DNA of 64,000 bases from an uncultured Prevotellaceae bacterium (GTDB lineage Bacteria > Bacteroidota > Bacteroidia > Bacteroidales > Bacteroidaceae). The notes under the pieces are model-generated. The model was not told the DNA's origin and made no database searches. It worked only from the letters and a program-made list of their open reading frames with translations. Each line of letters opens with the position of its first letter. The stretch's first letter is position 1. The stretch is from contig CADASP010000017.1 of the NCBI GenBank assembly GCA_902790625.1, forward strand, positions 62,001 to 126,000, read 5' to 3'. Made by a program: the position numbers and the translations under genes. Of the stretch, positions 32,454 to 39,697 are shown one piece after another.

Positions 32454-33284
32454 TTATTCTGCGGCGGGAGCCTCTTCCTCTGCGGCGGGAGCCTCATCCT
32501 TGCGGGGGCGGCGTGCACCAGCGGCGCGGCGTGGCTTGGCCTCTTCGGCCTCGGCTTCAGCCTGAGCGTCGGCAGCCTTCTCGTCGGCCTTCTCAGCCTT
32601 GCGCTCCTCCAGACCTTCGGCGATGGCTGCGCAGCAAGCGTTGAGGATCACCTCCACGCTGTCCTTGGCGTCGTCGTTGGCGGGGATGACGAAGTCCACA
32701 TTCGAGGGGTCGCTGTTGGTGTCGACGATGCCGAACACGGGGATGCCGAGGCGGTTGGCCTCATGCACGGCGTTGGCCTCCTTCATCACGTCGACCACGA
32801 AGAGTGCGCTGGGCAGACGGGTGAGGTCGACGATAGAACCGAGGTTCTTCTCCAGCTTGGCGCGCTGGCGTGTCACCTGCAGCAGCTCGCGCTTCGACAG
32901 GTTGCCGAAGGTGCCGTCCTGCATCAGTTTGTCGATGTTGGCCATCTTCTTCACTGCCTTGCGGATGGTGGGGAAGTTGGTGAGCATACCGCCCGGCCAA
33001 CGCTCGATGACGTATGGCATGTTAATGCTGATTGCCTTCTCGGCAATCACTTCCTTAGTCTGTTTTTTAGTACCTACGAAGAGGATTTTCTTGCCTTGGC
33101 GGGCGATGTTCTTCAGGGCCTCGGCGGCGTCGTCGATCTTGGCGACGGTCTTGTGGAGGTCGATGATGTGGATGCCGTTGCGCTCGGTGTAGATGTAGGG
33201 AGCCATGGCGGGGCACCACTTGCGCTTCAGGTGGCCAAAGTGGCAACCAGCCTGGAGCAGCATGTCAAAATTTGTTCTTGCCAT
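32454..33284 (-). CDS. rpsB: 30S ribosomal protein S2
   Basis: S2 is recognised by NFDMLLQAGCHFGHLKRKWCPAMAPYIYTERNGIHIIDLHKT, KKILFVGTKKQTKEVI, VIERWPGGMLTNFPTIRKAVKKM and PVFGIVDTNSDPSNVDFVIPANDDA. The last 50 residues form an Ala/Glu-rich tail (EAEAEEAKPRRAAGARRP, EEEAPAAE) beyond the usual S2 end; such acidic tails are common in Bacteroidota S2. It is upstream of tsf, the usual pair. A repeat array separates it from rpsI. Confidence 0.97.
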   Translation of the reverse strand: MARTNFDMLLQAGCHFGHLKRKWCPAMAPYIYTERNGIHIIDLHKTVAKIDDAAEALKNIARQGKKILFVGTKKQTKEVIAEKAISINMPYVIERWPGGMLTNFPTIRKAVKKMANIDKLMQDGTFGNLSKRELLQVTRQRAKLEKNLGSIVDLTRLPSALFVVDVMKEANAVHEANRLGIPVFGIVDTNSDPSNVDFVIPANDDAKDSVEVILNACCAAIAEGLEERKAEKADEKAADAQAEAEAEEAKPRRAAGARRPRKDEAPAAEEEAPAAE

Positions 33285-33351
33285 TTTGCTTTTAATGCTT
33301 TAATGATGTTGTTTACTTTCTTTTTAATTCTTTCGCTTTAGAATCAGCCGG

Positions 33352-33470
33352 GGAGTAGTCGTTTAGTCGTTTGGCCGTTTCGTCGTTTGGTTGTTTGGGG
33401 AAGTCACTTTGGCCGATAGTGTTATTCCTAAACGACCAAACGACTAACCCCCTAAACGGCTAACGTGAAT
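33352..33470. repeat. Inverted array (GTCGTTTGG / CCAAACGAC) between rpsI and rpsB
   Basis: The left arm has TAGTCGTTTAGTCGTTTGGC units, the core GGAAGTCACTTTGGCCGATA, and the right arm CCTAAACGACCAAACGACTA. It lies inside a run of ribosomal-protein genes transcribed in one direction, so it may separate two transcripts. Confidence 0.85.
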
Positions 33471-33506
33471 CTCCCTGGTTTAGATGCTAAACTCGTCCAG
33501 CAGATA

Positions 33507-33893
33507 TTAACGCTTGCTGAACTGGAAGCGACGACGTGCCTTGGGCTGTCCGGGCTTCTTGCGCTCCACCTCGCGGCTGTCGCGTGTGAGGAATCCCTTC
33601 GACTTCAGCGTCTTCTTGTCCTCGGCGTTGATTTTCACCAGTGCGCGTGCAATGGCCATGCGCAGAGCCTGGCTCTGTCCTGTGAAGCCACCACCGTCGA
33701 GATTGGCCTTGATGTCGTATTTCTCGGCGCACTCCAGCAGGTTCAGGGGCTGCTTCACCACATACTGCAGAATGGCTGAGGGGAAATACTCGGTTATGTC
33801 TTTCTTGTTGATCGTAATCTTGCCAGAACCTTCCGACATGTATACGCGAGCCACTGAGCTCTTGCGACGACCTGTAGTGTTAATTACTTCCAT
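33507..33893 (-). CDS. rpsI: 30S ribosomal protein S9
   Basis: The 128-residue protein matches S9: NTTGRRKSSVARVYMSEGSGKITINKKDITEYF at the start, GGGFTGQSQALRMAIARALV, and the basic end KKPGQPKARRRFQFSKR that reaches the ribosomal P site. It starts 9 nt after rplM, the usual L13-S9 pair. Confidence 0.98.
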   Translation of the reverse strand: MEVINTTGRRKSSVARVYMSEGSGKITINKKDITEYFPSAILQYVVKQPLNLLECAEKYDIKANLDGGGFTGQSQALRMAIARALVKINAEDKKTLKSKGFLTRDSREVERKKPGQPKARRRFQFSKR

Positions 33894-33902
33894 CTCCTTA
33901 TA

Positions 33903-34364
33903 TTATTTATACTGGTTAATATCAATTGCCTTGGGCTTCTGGGCCTCGTGCTTGTGCTCTGTGCCGTTATAGACGTAGAGGTTGTTCAGCAGACTGCGTC
34001 CGAGGGGGCCTTTGGGCAGCATGCCCTTCACGGCGTGCCTCAGAATGCGCTCCACTCCGAAGGGCTTCTTGCGCAGCTCGGCGGGGGTGTTGAAGCGCTG
34101 GCCACCGGGATAGCCAGTATAACGTGTGTAAACCTTGTCGGTTTCTTTCTTGCCGGTGAATTTCACTTTGTCGGCATTGATGATGATGACGTTGTCGCCG
34201 CAGTCTACATGCGGGGTGAAGCTGGGCTTGTATTTGCCGCGGATGAGCTTGGCGACCTTAGAAGCCAGGCGTCCCACCACCTGATCGGTAGCGTCGATGA
34301 CGACCCACTCCTTCTTGGCTGTCTCTTTGTTCACAGAGACGGTCTTGTAACTTAAAGTGTTCAT
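33903..34364 (-). CDS. rplM: 50S ribosomal protein L13
   Basis: The 153-residue L13 has WVVIDATDQVVGRLASKVAKLIRGKYKPSFTPHVDCGDNVIIINA, TRYTGYPGGQRFNTPAEL and ILRHAVKGMLPKGPLGRSLLNNLYVYNGTEHKHEAQKP, all typical. It is first in the L13-S9 operon. A TAnnTTTG box lies 150 nt upstream, leaving a leader long enough to hold a regulatory structure, although none is obvious. Confidence 0.98.
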   Translation of the reverse strand: MNTLSYKTVSVNKETAKKEWVVIDATDQVVGRLASKVAKLIRGKYKPSFTPHVDCGDNVIIINADKVKFTGKKETDKVYTRYTGYPGGQRFNTPAELRKKPFGVERILRHAVKGMLPKGPLGRSLLNNLYVYNGTEHKHEAQKPKAIDINQYK

Positions 34365-34514
34365 TTCTTCGTTTAATTACTAAAAAACAGATTTACTTTA
34401 TAAAGTTTTAATGATGATGAACGCCGATTCACAAACCACGATGTCCGGCCAAAGACAAGCGCTATTTACACGACGCCCAAGGGGATTCTAAGTCTCTCCC
34501 CAATAATCGGACTG

Positions 34515-34522
34515 CAAAGGTA
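34515..34522 (-). promoter_or_regulatory. rplM-rpsI promoter -7 element
   Basis: TACCTTTG on the minus strand, about 150 nt before rplM. A -33 TTG is not seen at the standard distance. Confidence 0.55.
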
Positions 34523-34854
34523 CTGCTTTTTTGCCTAAAAGAATGAATCGTGAGGCTTTCGCTCGTTGTTTTTTACGATTATTTAACGTTTGAAGGCGGA
34601 CTGCGCATCAACTCAACCGCCTATTGCTTTAACAACGAATTTTACGAGAATTGTCGAAGACCACCACGAGAAACGCAGAAATTAAACGAATTCCATGCGG
34701 TTTGTTGACTCATATTGTTTTACAATGTCATGTCTTCTATGCGTCAAACAGTTTGTTTTTTACATAAAATGATTATCCGCATATAAGTGAATAATTTGGG
34801 ACGATTATAATGGACGCATAAGCCCTAAATGGCTATTTTACCATTGCCTGAATA
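34523..34854. other. AT-rich spacer upstream of the ribosomal operon, nothing coding
   Basis: No gene is seen. ATGATTATCCGCATA at about 34768-34782 repeats the first words of the dispersed spacer repeat (35957 and, inverted, 1147-1163). The base composition is clearly more AT-rich than the neighbouring genes. Confidence 0.4.
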
Positions 34855-34860
34855 ATTATT

Positions 34861-35018
34861 GAGTCCACTTGAAGAAGACGCAATATGGTAGCAGTAGTGA
34901 AAAAAACAAAGCGGAGCCGCTCCCCTCTTGAACCCTGCCCATACGGGGAAAAGCAGGGTTCAAGAGGGGAGCGGCTCCGCATTGTTTTTAGTGGCTGTGC
35001 ACTTTTTCAAGTGGACTC
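34861..35018. mobile_element. MITE-like element with terminal inverted repeats, target duplication and long hairpin
   Basis: Termini GAGTCCACTTGAA and TTCAAGTGGACTC are perfect 13-bp inverted repeats. Immediately outside both is ATTATT (34855-34860 and 35019-35024), as expected for a 6-bp target-site duplication. Inside lies a perfect 28-bp stem (34911-34938 with 34953-34980; GCGGAGCCGCTCCCC... / ...GGGGAGCGGCTCCGC) with a 14-nt loop. There is no coding capacity, so any movement would need a transposase in trans. It sits at the stop codon of the neighbouring broken gene. A lone end-like sequence (TTTTTCAAGTGGACTT) is at about 3275-3290 and a variant (GAGTACACTTGAAAAAG) near 35931. Confidence 0.85.
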
Positions 35019-35019
35019 A

Positions 35020-35710
35020 TTATTTCACGTAGACTTTTTTGCTTCCGAGAATGTAGAGGCCGGTGGTGGGCTTGCCGCTTAGCTTGCGTCCATTCAGCGA
35101 GTACCAGCCTTCCTCTTTCAGGTCGAAGGGCAGGCAGAGCGTGTTCCAGTTGCCGTTTTTGTAGAGTGTGCGACCCTGTAGCATCACGTCGAGGTAGTCT
35201 CCGTTGTGTATACCGATGACTGAGCTGTTGTCGGCATCATCGGCCAAAGCGAAGGCGCTGATGGGCATGACCGTCACCGTGACGTCGTCGGGCATGGCGA
35301 ATTTATAGTTTGTGGCATCCACCTTGGTGGCGTATTCTGTGACGTTCTCGCCACCAGTCGTGGTATATGTCAAAGCCGTCTGGCTGATGGCTTCGCCCTC
35401 GACGGTGGGGGTCACCGTCAGCGTCACCACATCGTTTTTGTCGGCTCCTATGGCCCCCACCAAACCATCGACTAATGTGGGCGTCCCACCGTTCACGCTG
35501 GCTTCGATGGTGCAGTGGTTGGCTGTCATCAGATAGATGGCCGACTTGAAGGTGGTAGCCACCGTGACGGCCTCGGAGGGCATGGTGAAGGTATAGACAC
35601 TTTCTTGGATAGATGCCCTCGTCACGTTGACACTGTTGTTGCTCGTTGCCCTAACACCGCTGACTGCAAAGCAGAGCAGTATAAGCAATAAAAAACAGTT
35701 TTTCCCTCAT
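35020..35710 (-). pseudogene. Broken secreted surface-protein gene with a signal-peptide frameshift
   Basis: From the ATG at 35710 the frame reads MREKLFF and soon stops. Removing one T from the T6 run (35690-35695) would give MREKLFLLLILLCFAVSGVRA, a perfect signal peptide that continues into the long frame. The body has beta-rich repeats with TFTMPSEAVTVATTF and KFAMPDDVTVTV motifs. Then KNGNWNTLCLPFDL, which in related Prevotella proteins opens a much longer domain, passes at once to KEEGWYSLNGRKLSGKPTTGLYILGSKKVYVK, a C-terminal tail. So there are two lesions, a 1-bp frameshift and an apparent internal deletion. The slippage could also be reversible phase variation. Confidence 0.7.
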
Positions 35711-35853
35711 GCTATGATTCCTATTTTTAATCGTTAATAATCTGCACTTTATATCAGCGTTTTCTAACCATATATATAATATATTATTACGCCTACATGT
35801 ATGGAAAGCTTACACCCATTAATCCCTTTCTGTCTTTTTATTTAAAACGCGTG

Positions 35854-35861
35854 CAAAGGTA
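35854..35861 (-). promoter_or_regulatory. Promoter -7 element upstream of the broken surface-protein gene
   Basis: TACCTTTG on the minus strand, about 145 nt upstream of the ATG at 35710. No TTG partner is seen. Confidence 0.5.
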
Positions 35862-35956
35862 ACCAAAAATTTTGACCTGTTGAGGTTGGAAAGGATAGAT
35901 TTGCCGTTTAAAAAACATAATAGAGTACACTTGAAAAAGGCCATCATGCACATTTT

Positions 35957-36242
35957 GTTATGATTATCCGCATGTACTCGATAGGCTTGTCTGCGCTCGA
36001 CCTTGGTCGCTTGCCACTGGAGGGACGCAAGAAAGGCCAACAAGCCAATACCCCAGGGCATCGCCCTGGGGTATTGGCTCATTACTCCTTCGGGGCGCTA
36101 TCGGGTGATTGCGGATAACCATTTTTCTATATTCATCATCACTTACAAATCTCGGTTGGCAGCGGCCGTTGCCATCATTGGCGGCGTTCGCTGCCATCAT
36201 TGGCAGCGGCCGCTGCCAATCATGTCCCCGCCCGCTGCCAAC
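35957..36242. repeat. Long dispersed spacer repeat, second copy, with inserted hairpin
   Basis: Matches the 19473-19715 block: TCCGCATGTACTCGATAG and TTGGTCGCTT at the left, then GCGGATAACCATTTTTCTAT and the GGCAGCGGCC/GCTGCC palindromes at 36111-36242. Between the two parts is a perfect 17-bp stem with a 3-nt loop (36043-36059, 36063-36079; AGCCAATACCCCAGGGC), not present in the other copy. Confidence 0.85.
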
Positions 36243-36649
36243 CGAAAAAGCATGGCCCTTTTCCCGCTGCGGTGCCTCCCGCTCCCTGTTTGTCGTGCGC
36301 CGCCTCTCCTGAATGCACCCCATTTCGCTCGTCATCAGCAATGCTCACCTGCATGTCATCACTTTTTAGCGAATTGCTTACAAAAATTCATTCCACGACG
36401 TGGAACGATAAAACCACGACGTGGAACGAGAATTTCACGACGAGAAACAAACTTTTTTTATACACCCACACAAAATCTTGTGGAGCCTAAATTAAAGCCT
36501 CTAAGGAGTCAAAGGAGGAAATAGATGAGACTGCCCCCTGTAACGGCCTATGGTTTTTGGGGAACCGTCTTTTCAGCCGTACCTGGTTGCGCTTTTTCGT
36601 CCATACCCATGCGTCGCGTTTCTGCGATGGCACCTTCTTGCTTGAATGT
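36243..36649. other. Spacer with CCACGACGTGG repeats, no gene seen
   Basis: Between 36390 and 36450 TTCCACGACGTGGAACGA occurs once, then ACCACGACGTGGAACGAGAA, then a degenerate TTCACGACGAGAAACAAAC, with about 21-bp spacing. The palindrome CCACGACGTGG is perfect in the first two. Nothing else is recognised; the downstream end of the YtxH operon lies to the right. Confidence 0.5.
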
Positions 36650-36934
36650 TCAGCGCATCTTTTTCTTGCCGAAGAAGGAGAGTATGCGGGCGGCATCCTT
36701 GTAGCTGCGGCGCAGCTTGCGCAACATCAGGAAAGCATCGATGGCGAGTGCCGAATTGGCGATGACCGACTGCACGAACTGTCCCCGCGTGGACTCTGAG
36801 GGCTTCACGAAGAGCGTGCGCCACAGCTGGTGCACCTGCTGTTGCTGGCTATCCATCTGCTGGCGCAACTGCTGCTTGCGGTTGCGGATGTCGTCGAGTG
36901 TGCGGTACGAAGAGTTCGTGTTGTCGGTTGTCAT
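36650..36934 (-). CDS. Small basic protein of the YtxH/holin-like operon, function unknown
   Basis: The 94-residue protein starts MTTDNTNSSYRTLDDIRNRKQQLRQQMDSQQQQVHQLW, a helical Gln/Arg-rich part, and ends with ALAIDAFLMLRKLRRSYKDAARILSFFGKKKMR, possibly one amphipathic or membrane-touching helix plus a basic tail. I chose the ATG at 36934; the open frame continues upstream to 37045 only through the palindromic repeat. It is the third gene of the YtxH operon; small partners of this kind are seen with YtxH and holin-like proteins, but no function is established. Confidence 0.7.
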   Translation of the reverse strand: MTTDNTNSSYRTLDDIRNRKQQLRQQMDSQQQQVHQLWRTLFVKPSESTRGQFVQSVIANSALAIDAFLMLRKLRRSYKDAARILSFFGKKKMR

Positions 36935-36963
36935 GGTTGTCGAGTTGAGGAATTGAGGAGTGG

Positions 36964-37035
36964 TAAAGCCCCCCTTTCGCCCCCCCCCCGAGGGGGGCAC
37001 AATAGTATGGCGGGGCTTGGGGGGGGAGGGGTTTT
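36964..37035. repeat. Non-coding copy of the palindromic element
   Basis: AAAGCCCCCCTTTCGCCC and a G-rich arm surround ACAATAGTATGGCGGGGC, the reverse of the ATACTATTGTGCC core variant (truA has AAACTATCGTGCC). It lies between the holin-like gene and the small basic gene. Confidence 0.75.
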
Positions 37036-37041
37036 CCCCCC

Positions 37042-37389
37042 TCATTCAAGCAGCAGATGTGCCAATCGGCGCACCAGCGGGCGCTCGATCCATGGCTTGC
37101 GAAATGTCCACACTACGAACAGGACGAGAGCGTGGAAAGCGGCCATGAGCAGGAAGGCGGTCACGAAGCCCACATGATGCGACAGCCACGTGACGAGAGC
37201 CATGGACACGAAAATGGCCACGATGATGGCAATGAAAAGCAAAAGGGCATAGAGAGCTATCGCCTTGAGCAGGCGCACAGCTCTCTCTGCCAAGTCGAGC
37301 CGGGCATATTCTGCCCTTTGGCTCAGGTAATCTTTCACCGCCTCAATCAGTTGTGCGACGGTTTCAACATGCTTGTCGCTCGAGAACAT
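37042..37389 (-). CDS. Phage holin-like (DUF1469 type) inner-membrane protein
   Basis: The 115-residue protein has an N-terminal helix (VAQLIEAVKDYLSQRAEYARLDLAERAVRLLKA) and two strong membrane helices (IALYALLLFIAIIVAIFVSMALVTWL, VGFVTAFLLMAAFHALVLFVVWTF), with a basic tail (RKPWIERPLVRRLAH). This is the layout of the phage-holin superfamily III/DUF1469 proteins, which are chromosomal and not phage-derived in Bacteroidota. It is 6 nt downstream of the YtxH gene and probably acts in envelope stress, an inference from its partner. Confidence 0.85.
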   Translation of the reverse strand: MFSSDKHVETVAQLIEAVKDYLSQRAEYARLDLAERAVRLLKAIALYALLLFIAIIVAIFVSMALVTWLSHHVGFVTAFLLMAAFHALVLFVVWTFRKPWIERPLVRRLAHLLLE

Positions 37390-37395
37390 CTTTGC

Positions 37396-37602
37396 TTAGT
37401 CGGCCACTTCCTCCAGGTCGTCGACGAGGTCGCCAACGTCCTTATGACTCAGCTTGATGTTGTGTTTCTGTAGGAAGCTGTCCACGGTGTCGGTGATTTT
37501 CTTCCTGGTGTCCTTGCCTGTCTCGGGTGCAAGCAGCAAGCCTACGGCGGCACCGGCGATGGCTCCGCCGATAAATGTGCCAAGATAACCTAATCCTTTC
37601 AT
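37396..37602 (-). CDS. YtxH-domain protein
   Basis: The 68-residue protein has one N-terminal glycine-rich helix (YLGTFIGGAIAGAAVGLLLAP), the signature ETGKDTRKKITDT and an acidic end (DVGDLVDDLEEVAD). This matches the YtxH family, small membrane-associated proteins often induced by stress. It is the first gene of the three-gene operon with the holin-like and the small basic protein. Confidence 0.9.
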   Translation of the reverse strand: MKGLGYLGTFIGGAIAGAAVGLLLAPETGKDTRKKITDTVDSFLQKHNIKLSHKDVGDLVDDLEEVAD

Positions 37603-37854
37603 GTTGTAGAATAATGTTTAAGTTAGACAATCAGTTCGTTCTTGGCCGCAAATTTACGAATTTTTCTTTAACGGTGGCAGGAAAACATGTTATTTTTTCG
37701 TTAAAAATGTTAGTTTTTGTTCATTTAACAAAGTTTATGCAGAAAAATGCTTGTTTTTTCGCTGATTATTTGTAATTTCGCGCTGTCTTAAAGCCCCAAG
37801 GAGCTTTGGTGGTGACGAACTTCAAAGAATTCAAATAATATTTTTTAAAACACT

Positions 37855-38373
37855 ATGAAGAAAATTGTGATTATGTGCGCCGGCATTTGCCTGGCCATGT
37901 CGATGGTGAGTTGCGGCTCGAGTGAGAAAGCTTACAAGAAGGCCTACGAGAAGGCCCAGGCTCAGGCCCAGCAGCAGGCTCAGACCCAGCAGCCAGTGCA
38001 GACAGTGGTGCAGCCCGTGAAGACCGAGACGCCGGTGGTGACGCAGGTGCAGACGGTGCCCTCGAACCAGACGCAGGTGGTTGACAACCGCGATAACGTG
38101 CAGGTGCGCCAGGAGGTGGTGAAAATCGTCAGTGGCGCCGGCTTGAAGGCCTACAGCGTGGTGGTGGGCTCGTTCTCGGTGATTGCCAATGCCGAGGGGC
38201 TGCAGCAGCGCCTGAAGAATGCTGGCTATGCCGCACAGATTGTGAAGAACGAGGAGCGCAACATGTATCGCGTCGTGGCTTCCACCTTCAGCGACAAAGC
38301 ATCGGCTGTGCAGAGCCGCGACCAGCTGCGTGGCACCTATCAGGATGCGTGGCTGCTCTATTCTGCAAAATAA
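37855..38373 (+). CDS. SPOR-domain lipoprotein
   Basis: A lipoprotein signal (VIMCAGICLAMSMVSC) is followed by a Gln/Ala-rich linker (KAQAQAQQQAQTQQPVQTVV) and a SPOR domain (AYSVVVGSFSVIANAEGLQQRL, NMYRVVASTFSDKASAVQSR, AWLLYSAK). SPOR domains bind glycan strands lacking stem peptides, near division sites. It is followed by ruvX 32 nt later. Confidence 0.9.
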   Translation: MKKIVIMCAGICLAMSMVSCGSSEKAYKKAYEKAQAQAQQQAQTQQPVQTVVQPVKTETPVVTQVQTVPSNQTQVVDNRDNVQVRQEVVKIVSGAGLKAYSVVVGSFSVIANAEGLQQRLKNAGYAAQIVKNEERNMYRVVASTFSDKASAVQSRDQLRGTYQDAWLLYSAK

Positions 38374-38404
38374 TTTCGATAAGGACATAGACACTCTTTG
38401 ACGC

Positions 38405-38827
38405 TTGGCCCGAATCCTTTCGATTGACTATGGCCGGAAGCGCACCGGACTGGCAGTATCCGACCCTCTGCAGCTGATAGCTGGAGGGTTGGCTACTGTT
38501 GCCACACATGAATTGTTCGACTGGCTGAAGGCATACCTGCAGCGTGAGCCGGTGGAGCGCATCGTGGTGGGCGAGCCGCGACAACCCAATGGCAAGCCCA
38601 GCGAGAACTGGGAGCGCGTGCACCAGTTTGTCAACCGATGGCGCAAGGCTGTGCCCGAGGTGCCTATCGAACTCTTCGACGAGCGCTTCACCAGCGTGCT
38701 GGCCCATCGCGCGATGATTGATGGCGGTCTGCGAAAGAAGGCACGGCAGGACAAGGCGCTCGTAGACGAGATCTCGGCCACCATCATCTTGCAGAACTAT
38801 ATGGAGGCCTTACGAGTTAGGAGTTAG
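38405..38827 (+). CDS. ruvX: Putative Holliday-junction resolvase / pre-16S rRNA nuclease (YqgF)
   Basis: The 140-residue RNase H-like protein has MARILSIDYGRKRTGLAVSDPLQLIAGGL (first Asp), RIVVGEPRQPNGKPSENWERVHQFVNRW and IELFDERFTSVLAHRAMI (middle Glu) and KARQDKALVDEISATIILQNYM (final Asp). It starts with TTG at 38405; no nearby ATG is in frame. The C-terminus (EALRVRS) and stop TAG come from the GAGTTAG array, so the original tail was probably overwritten. Confidence 0.9.
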   Translation: MARILSIDYGRKRTGLAVSDPLQLIAGGLATVATHELFDWLKAYLQREPVERIVVGEPRQPNGKPSENWERVHQFVNRWRKAVPEVPIELFDERFTSVLAHRAMIDGGLRKKARQDKALVDEISATIILQNYMEALRVRS

Positions 38828-39040
38828 GAGTGAGGAGTTCTTTGAGTGAGGAGTTAGGAGTTAGGAGTTACCCTAACTCGAAAGAACTCCCCGACGCGAA
38901 GCTCTCAACTCGAAGCTCCCGACTCGAAACAACTCCTAACTCCTCACTCCTAACTCCTAACTCAAAAGAACTCCTAACTCAAAATAACTCCTAACTCCTA
39001 ACTCCTAACTCGAAAGAACTCCTAACTCAAAAGAACTCCC
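38813..39040. repeat. Inverted GAGTTAG / CTAACTC heptamer array between ruvX and def
   Basis: The left arm is GAGTTAGGAGTTAGGAGTGA units, a core around ACTCGAAAGAACTCCCCGACG and AAGCTCTCAACTCGAAGC follows, then a right arm of AACTCCTAACTCCTAACTCC units to within 10 nt of the def start. It can fold as a long stem. Same family as 2994-3147 and 57052-57190. Confidence 0.9.
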
Positions 39041-39041
39041 A

Positions 39042-39602
39042 ATGATATTACCTATATATATATATGGTCAGCCTGTGCTTCGCAAGGTGACCGACGACAT
39101 CACCCCCGACTATCCTGAACTGGAGAAGCTGATAGCCGACATGTGGGAGACGCTGGCCCAGAGCGAAGGCATCGGTCTGGCAGCTCCGCAGGTGGGACTG
39201 CCCATCAGGTTGAGCGTCATCGACCTGCGCCCGCTGGCCGAAGACTATCCCGAATACAAGGACTTCCAACAAGTGTATATCAATCCACATATCGTGGAAA
39301 AAGACGAGGCCCACACCGCATCATCCGAAGAGGGATGCCTCTCGCTGCCCGCCATCCATGAGAAGGTGGTGCGCCCCACCCGCATCCGCGTGAAGTGGCA
39401 GGACGAGCAGTTCGTGCAGCACGATGAGTGGGTGGAAGGCTATCTGGCCCGCGTGATGCAGCACGAGTTCGACCATTTGGACGGGCACATGTTTATCGAC
39501 CACATCTCGCCCCTGCGCAAGCAGCTCATCAAGAGCAAGCTGAAGGCGCTGACGCAGGGCCGATACCACTGCAACTACAAGACGAAGCCGGTGAGGAAGT
39601 GA
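39042..39602 (+). CDS. def: Peptide deformylase
   Basis: This metalloenzyme removes the N-formyl group from new proteins. All three motifs are present: [10 protein letters not shown] (motif 1), EEGCLSLP (motif 2, metal Cys) and QHEFDHLDG (motif 3, HExxH-type His-Asp-His). The 186 residues and start [16 protein letters not shown] are normal. It begins within ten bases of the array and is followed 24 nt later by the TPR gene region. Confidence 0.97.
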   Translation: MILPIYIYGQPVLRKVTDDITPDYPELEKLIADMWETLAQSEGIGLAAPQVGLPIRLSVIDLRPLAEDYPEYKDFQQVYINPHIVEKDEAHTASSEEGCLSLPAIHEKVVRPTRIRVKWQDEQFVQHDEWVEGYLARVMQHEFDHLDGHMFIDHISPLRKQLIKSKLKALTQGRYHCNYKTKPVRK

Positions 39603-39650
39603 AAAGTGAAGAGTGAAAGTGAAGAGTGAAAGTGAAGAGTGAAGAATATG
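39599..39650 (+). repeat. GTGAAGA/GTGAAA array before the TPR gene
   Basis: AAGTGAAAAGTGAAGAGTGAAAGTGAAGAG with period 6-7. The inverted counterpart (CACTCTTCATTCTTCACGC) lies at about 39713-39731 inside the signal-peptide coding part of the TPR gene, giving arms around a 60-bp core that contains the likely start codon. Confidence 0.8.
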
Positions 39651-39697
39651 CTTCCAACTCCGTTTTCTGCAGCCATGGCAGACGTTCTGTGTTGCGT

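Noticed and set aside
36650..37045. 131-codon reading of the small basic gene
   Set aside because: The first 37 codons (including KPRHTIVPPSGG) read through the palindromic repeat; the ATG at 36934 is preferred.
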